DNA of 64,000 nucleotides. It comes from Eukaryota sp. TZLM1-RC. Its lineage: Eukaryota > Metamonada: BaSk clade. Location: the NCBI GenBank assembly GCA_040285825.1, contig JAUPSS010000003.1:434001-498000 (forward strand), written 5' to 3'. A program made the translations under genes and the position numbers. This document shows positions 59,281-64,000 of the stretch, in pieces. The notes beneath the pieces were generated by a model. It was not told the origin of the DNA. It searched no databases and saw only the letters and a list, made by a program, of their open reading frames with translations. Positions within the stretch are counted from its first letter, which is position 1; each line of letters begins with the position of its first letter.

Positions 59281-59760
59281 CACTGCAGAAATGCTGAAAT
59301 GTTTTCTGAAATTTTTCGCCATTTTGAAAACAGTCTAACAGCTTCATGTAATGAAGAACGATAAGTTAATAATTTGGGACTATTTGAAATTTCAAATTTG
59401 TAAATTCTTGTACTGACGTAATGTCATAAGTTCCAATTGCCATTTCAATTTATGGCACCATTGGAAGTGAATGACGAAAATCTCCTGTCATTCAATTGAT
59501 GGGGTTTTTAGTAAGTAAATGTATTAGTGCAGGTTTTGGTTGAGTTTTAAAATGTGTCAGTTCCATGAATGAAGAATAAATCAAAATTTTTTACCAGTTC
59601 TTTACTTCAATTGATATCATGTCAATTAATAAAGGCGCTCTTGAAACAAATCCTTTATTCATGATTTTGTTGAACCTATCAACAATGCGCTTACACTTAG
59701 AAACACATTTGGTTGTATTACAATGCCTATACATCTAACATTCACACATAATTTTTTTTA
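59281..59760. other. Decayed stretch with non-LTR fragment
   Basis: At about 59335-59380 the minus strand encodes LLTYRSSLHEAV, matching LITYRSSLHDAV of the non-LTR copy at 15242-17071. The rest is AT-rich with no frame or RNA gene that I can support. Confidence 0.5.
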
Positions 59761-59772
59761 GATATATTTATT

Positions 59773-59895
59773 TATTCCAACAAGAACAAACTATATGACA
59801 AGGTTAAAATTCTATGTCTTCATAACCCAAATCAGCCAAGAAGAATTGACTGGAAGTTTTTCTTTCATAAAAGCGTCCAAGAGATAACAAAGCTG
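59773..59895 (-). repeat. Non-LTR retrotransposon 3' tail
   Basis: It matches 31860-31970 over about 110 bp (shared AGAATTGACTGGAAGTTTTT and TTTCTTTCATAAA). The minus strand reads ERKTSSQFFLADLGYEDIEF then a stop. It lies about 270 bp upstream of the coiled-coil gene. Confidence 0.75.
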
Positions 59896-60159
59896 AAGAT
59901 AATAAGGGAACCAAATATAACACTCAAATGAAATGTAACAAAAAAACCAAACAATGCTTCAGATGCTTCGCTGAATATGTTGGCAGTGATGGAAGCACAT
60001 GTAAAAGGTGGATATAGACCGGAATACCTGCAGAGAATTAAGGTTGACAAAGGTCCAAAGAAAAAGGTATCAAGGAGAAAATCTTCCAAAAAAACTCATT
60101 CTCTCTACATTGGTGTAAAAAGGACACTTATTTCATTGTTGTAGACATCATCTGTAATA

Positions 60160-61491
60160 ATGATCAATGAACAGCGTGGAAAACCTCGTCTAGCTCAGAT
60201 CCGTGACCGTTATCTCTCTGATGCGACTCTTCAGCAGCATTCTCTCCCTTCTAAAAAATCTACCACAAATCTATCACGTGCTAATCTTTCCCTTCCATCT
60301 CTTACTGTACGCTCACATTCTCGTTCCACTAGAGGTGCTGTTTTCAAAATCTGGAAAGAGGTCGAACGTCAAGAAAAAGAGAACCTTAAGCTCAAGGAAG
60401 AGATCCATAATCTACAGGAAGATCTTGGCCGCAAAGACGACAGCTATTCCCGACGTCTATCTCAGTACCAACAGCAAGTTGACAGTTTAAAGGAAAGAAT
60501 CAACAGAATTGAACCTTCTCAAACAAATCATTCAATCAATCAGTATTCTGACCGTATGGAACGTCATCGAGATTTAGTTAAACAGATCAAATCTCATGCT
60601 GGCTGCCTAGAATCAGCCATTAAAACCACTGTCAAGGACGAATTTAACATTATTTCCAGAACTTTTACCCACAAGGTGCACGATGCAGAAGCCAAACTCC
60701 AATCTGTACGCTCCCAACCACCATCTGATGACGTTCTTCAACTTCAAAAGGCCATGGACACTGCTAGAGGTGAGGAAAGGTTTCTGTCAGATCAGTTGAG
60801 GGAGCTTGTTGATAACAATGAAGTTATTGCCAGTCAGAATATTGAGCTTGTGAGGGAAATTGACTCGTATAAAAGGAAAAATTCAGCCATCGTTGATGAG
60901 CTCGGTGAGGAAAAAAAGCGTTATCATCAGCAATGTCAACTTTTGCGGGATTTTGAAGAATCTATTGAGAAGAAAAAGCGCAGTATCAGTCGGCAAAATA
61001 GTTGCCACCTCAATGAAAAGATTCCAAAACTACAATTAAAACAAATAAAGGAAAGTACGGAAGGCAGAAGTAGTTGGCAGTCGTGCTCATCACGTGCTCA
61101 ATCAAATCATCAATCAAATGATGACGTGAAAGTCAAGGGTGGTCAATCAGCTAGACTATTAAAGAGCCTTAATACTGCTCAGTTGGATAGGCTCTCAAAG
61201 TCAGCCAGAACTAATTCAAATACAAAAAGATTTGGTGTGGATAATCTTGAATCTCAAGCTAAGAGACTTTCTGGCTTACTCATCAATAAGAAGAAGACTC
61301 TGAAACATTTGAGGAAAAAACACTTAAAGTCAATTAATAACATGAATGAATTTGAATTTTTAATTCGAAAATCTTTATCAGGTGTTCGTAATTCAGATAA
61401 CTTTAATTCTTTATCACCCCAGGAAAAAGCCAAACTTATAGAAATGAGTCTTTTTTCAGAAACCTTATTAGATAAACTAAAGGCAAAATAG
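60160..61491 (+). CDS. Coiled-coil protein, function unknown
   Basis: 443 residues from the ATG at 60160. The N-terminal 60 residues are basic and Ser-rich (SLPSLTVRSHSRSTRG). Residues about 65-275 are heptad-rich (KEVERQEKENLKLKEEIHNL; RFLSDQLRELVDNNEVIASQ), a long coiled coil. A Ser/Gln-rich linker with SSWQSCSSRAQSNHQSND (about 300-330) separates a second helical, strongly basic part (KRLSGLLINKKKTLKHLRKK), ending in an acidic helix. This layout is common in cytoskeletal, basal-body or flagellar scaffold proteins, but no family is recognised. Its stop is about 210 bp from the convergent BEACH gene. Confidence 0.75.
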   Translation: MINEQRGKPRLAQIRDRYLSDATLQQHSLPSKKSTTNLSRANLSLPSLTVRSHSRSTRGAVFKIWKEVERQEKENLKLKEEIHNLQEDLGRKDDSYSRRLSQYQQQVDSLKERINRIEPSQTNHSINQYSDRMERHRDLVKQIKSHAGCLESAIKTTVKDEFNIISRTFTHKVHDAEAKLQSVRSQPPSDDVLQLQKAMDTARGEERFLSDQLRELVDNNEVIASQNIELVREIDSYKRKNSAIVDELGEEKKRYHQQCQLLRDFEESIEKKKRSISRQNSCHLNEKIPKLQLKQIKESTEGRSSWQSCSSRAQSNHQSNDDVKVKGGQSARLLKSLNTAQLDRLSKSARTNSNTKRFGVDNLESQAKRLSGLLINKKKTLKHLRKKHLKSINNMNEFEFLIRKSLSGVRNSDNFNSLSPQEKAKLIEMSLFSETLLDKLKAK

Positions 61492-61698
61492 AGGTGAGTT
61501 TTTTTAATTAATTTCAGTTCTGTATTTTATTACATCACCCAATATCTTCATTTGAAACTTCGAAGACAAAGATTTATTTAAAAGAATTTCATAATTTCAA
61601 AAATATGAAAGGAAATTGTTCAATAAATGCGACAAATTACGAAAAATCTCAATAATTTATAACTTTTTTCTCTATAAATAATATTATACAAAATATAT

Positions 61699-63945
61699 TC
61701 AAATACAAACACACTCATACACACCTTCTTCAGTACTAAAAACTAACGTTACCCTATCATTGGTGGGATAAGTAGCGAAAGAAGGTTGAAAAGGGACTAG
61801 TTTTACCGAAAGAATTGGCCTTGCAACTAACAGGACATTAGCAACCAATTCTCCCGTGACTAGTTTAAAACAACTCAGTGAACCATCTTGATGGCCAATT
61901 AATATTATATTATCGAAAACACCAACTGGCCAATCAGAAACATCAAGACTTTGAGCTCTAGTTTTGAGCTCCCGTGAATAACAAAATCTTCCATTGACCG
62001 TATAAACGAACAAAAGATTATCAACAACAACAACTACATCTCCAGTAGTAGTAAAGCCTTTGAGTAGAGGAGTTTGAGGTGAAGAAAGACCACTGGTGAG
62101 TGGTAAGGAGAGTGTTCGAATTGGGATCAGACGGAAAGAGTCCCATAAAGTGACTGTAAATGCATCATCGCAAGTAACAATAACATTGTAATTAGAAACA
62201 ACATGGATTGCGCATACTGTACAACCAGAGAGCCGGAGACAGCCCACAAGCGAAGGACATACAATGTTACCCAAACAACCTGAATTACCCTTAAACAAAC
62301 ATTTTTCGACGTCATAAACCTTAATAACAGAGCCAAGGACAACAAACAATCTATTACCATCAATGGCGAGAACATTATCTAGGTTTGAGCAACAGCTATC
62401 AATGGAGTCAAAAAATAAATCATTAAAGTAGATGAAAAAAGTTGTTTTTGGTTTCGACTTTTGAACAACATAAAGTATTAAAGAATTACAGCATTTAATT
62501 AGAGTTAGACAAAAGTCGATATTGAAGATCTTGACCATTACTGAATCCTCTTTCCTATAATACACCACATCATCCTCTATCCAATAGAGGCCAGTGATGT
62601 TGGTATCGAGTTTGATTTTATTGACCACTTTCAGACGGTCTAAACTGGTCAAAGGGCTCCCTGACTGACATGTGGGTACTTTCCGTCGAGAAGGATGAGG
62701 CCGAGGAAACAGTTGAATCGGCATCTGGCCATAATTCATAATCTGAACTTGACGAGCTTCACTCATAACACAGTCCTGGTCCTGGTCTTTTGCACTTTCT
62801 TTGGAGTTTTGGAACTTTTTGATTCTACTTTTGCCATAAGTGAGTGGATGGAAAACATTGACAGATTCCACGGCAAATTTACCCCTCTGTTTATAACCAA
62901 AAACTAAATCAATCCAATGTGGAAGGTACTGTGAAACCAGAGGACTTTCAAGGGCTTTCCTATGGAGAAAAACAAACTCTCTGGCATTACGGGCCCACAA
63001 AGGCAACTTGACATCATCGACAGGCTGCTGATTTTGTCGAACTCCAAGCTCCAGGCCGAGAGAATTCAAAAGTGATTCATCGTTATAAAACAATTCCGGA
63101 ACCAGCTCTTTAACATCTTGCATAGAAGTCATCCCATTACCAGATACACCACCCCAAGTGAGGGTAATGTCATGAAACAGTCTGTCTGGAAGATCGTATT
63201 TGCCATCATTGAGAGAGCGGTGGAGAGTTGCAAAGGGCTCTAGCCTGACCAAATAGTATAGAGCAGTAGATGCATTCGAAAAGTGAGATCCATAATGATA
63301 GGGAGTTTCGTCCATCGACAGAAGCTCATAATAACGCTCAATAAATCTTTGCATTCTGACTGGATCTTGTGCTCCAATAGGTTTGGTTAGATCACGGTAG
63401 AAACCAGGGTTGGAGAGGTCAAAATTTGAGGAATTATGATCCTTAATAATGACAGGAAAAACTGGATACTGTGTCACGTCATGAAAAGATCGTCCTGCAG
63501 CTTGATTGAGCCTTAATAGATACTCAAAATTTGTAAGCCTGCCTTCAATCCAATCTCGAGTCGTCGACTCAGTTTTAAGAGTCTCTCTGTGCTCGCCTTC
63601 CTTTTCTACCCCGTCATCTTGTTTAGAGCTTGATGACGTATGATTACGTGCCAAATGATTAGTGATTGAATCAAAGGCGGCGTCCCTTGTTGCGGTGCAC
63701 TCAAATGCAATCAAAAAAGAAATACAAGCTGATCCTTTCTTGCCAAATATTTCCAAGGCCTTGTCATCTAGCAAAAAGGTTCTCTTGTAAGCTCCCAAGA
63801 TTTCAGTATATCTATAGGAAAACCAATGACCCCCAGTCTGTACATACGCGGTGTTGATGCTCTCATCAGGAACAAGCGGCGACCACCAATCAATCAGCTC
63901 TGGTCCATTACATCCAGATTCATCATAAGAAGAGAGAAAATTCAT
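61699..63945 (-). CDS. BEACH-WD40 protein (neurobeachin/LYST-like), C-terminal part
   Basis: At least 748 residues. BEACH proteins are large scaffolds in vesicle traffic and organelle size control. A PH-like domain (residues about 35-110: RYTEILGAYKRTFLLDDKAL, then EIFGKKGSACISFLIAF) precedes the BEACH domain (about 130-400: NFEYLLRLNQAAGRSFHD, YPVFPVIIKD, HYGSHFSNASTALYYLVR, VKELVPELFYND, LPLWARNAREFVFLHR, LPHWIDLVFGYKQRG). WD40 repeats fill about 440-748 (for example LFVVLGSVIKVYDV, VIVTCDDAFTVTLWDS). The usual PW in YPVFPW is replaced by PV. The frame stays open for 18 codons upstream of the ATG to the window edge, so the true start is probably further on; BEACH proteins are usually 2000 residues or more. 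Confidence 0.9.
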   Translation of the reverse strand: MNFLSSYDESGCNGPELIDWWSPLVPDESINTAYVQTGGHWFSYRYTEILGAYKRTFLLDDKALEIFGKKGSACISFLIAFECTATRDAAFDSITNHLARNHTSSSSKQDDGVEKEGEHRETLKTESTTRDWIEGRLTNFEYLLRLNQAAGRSFHDVTQYPVFPVIIKDHNSSNFDLSNPGFYRDLTKPIGAQDPVRMQRFIERYYELLSMDETPYHYGSHFSNASTALYYLVRLEPFATLHRSLNDGKYDLPDRLFHDITLTWGGVSGNGMTSMQDVKELVPELFYNDESLLNSLGLELGVRQNQQPVDDVKLPLWARNAREFVFLHRKALESPLVSQYLPHWIDLVFGYKQRGKFAVESVNVFHPLTYGKSRIKKFQNSKESAKDQDQDCVMSEARQVQIMNYGQMPIQLFPRPHPSRRKVPTCQSGSPLTSLDRLKVVNKIKLDTNITGLYWIEDDVVYYRKEDSVMVKIFNIDFCLTLIKCCNSLILYVVQKSKPKTTFFIYFNDLFFDSIDSCCSNLDNVLAIDGNRLFVVLGSVIKVYDVEKCLFKGNSGCLGNIVCPSLVGCLRLSGCTVCAIHVVSNYNVIVTCDDAFTVTLWDSFRLIPIRTLSLPLTSGLSSPQTPLLKGFTTTGDVVVVVDNLLFVYTVNGRFCYSRELKTRAQSLDVSDWPVGVFDNIILIGHQDGSLSCFKLVTGELVANVLLVARPILSVKLVPFQPSFATYPTNDRVTLVFSTEEGVYECVCI

Positions 63946-64000
63946 AGCCTGGGAAGAGCAATGTTGGTGTAGTGGACGGAAATGTAATGAATCTTGGGAC

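Overview
This is eukaryotic nuclear DNA, most likely from a flagellated protist with a compact, intron-poor genome. Single-copy host genes sit in short islands: CNOT9, an FSH1-type hydrolase, katanin p80, IFT54, a PROPPIN, a BEACH-WD40 protein, a coiled-coil protein and two membrane proteins. IFT54 and katanin imply flagella and microtubule remodelling. The only secure intron is 29 nt long (katanin, GT...AG with a CTTAACTTAG end). Such tiny introns occur in some metamonads, but I cannot place the species from one window.

More than half the window is transposable elements, many nested. Left end (1-12.8 kb): a telescoped stack of Ty3/gypsy-like elements. Ty3-A (minus) lies in Ty3-B (plus), which lies in Ty3-C (plus), which lies in Ty3-D (minus); each visible junction falls in or just after the RNase H part of pol. 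Middle (15-25 kb): a non-LTR element (15242-17071, 12-bp target duplication) and a nearly intact 7.36-kb Ty3 element (Ty3-E, 17177-24537, 155-bp LTRs, 4-bp duplication), both inside an older repeat. 31.9-38.5 kb: three non-LTR fragments, a deleted Ty3 element (Ty3-F) and a decayed Fanzor-like relic. 41.3-47.2 kb: another non-LTR copy, a decayed Ty3 element (Ty3-G) and a MITE. 49.4-59.9 kb: a Tc1/IS630-like fragment; a Fanzor gene split by a non-LTR element that itself holds a 1.1-kb gag-only LTR element; and a decayed Ty3 element (Ty3-H) carrying another MITE.

Host gene islands: 13.6-14.9 kb (Gly/Arg-rich membrane protein); 25.0-31.8 kb (CNOT9, FSH1 hydrolase, katanin p80, large type I membrane protein); 39.4-41.1 kb (IFT54 and a small open frame); 47.4-49.2 kb (possible EF-hand-like protein and a PROPPIN); 50.4-51.0 kb (unknown); 60.2-64.0 kb (coiled-coil protein, BEACH-WD40). 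Several neighbours are convergent with under 250 bp between stops.

The main observations are: (1) a Fanzor (eukaryotic TnpB homologue) pseudogene with a recognisable RuvC core, whose two halves can be linked across a nested retrotransposon insertion by a 13-bp target duplication; (2) an 8-nt self-complementary spacer between the 5' LTR end (CA) and a TGG-type primer-binding site, with its palindromy kept in five elements although its sequence differs; (3) gag start codons inside the 5' LTR; and (4) a very young gag-only LTR element. All calls rest on reading the sequence; no database search was run.
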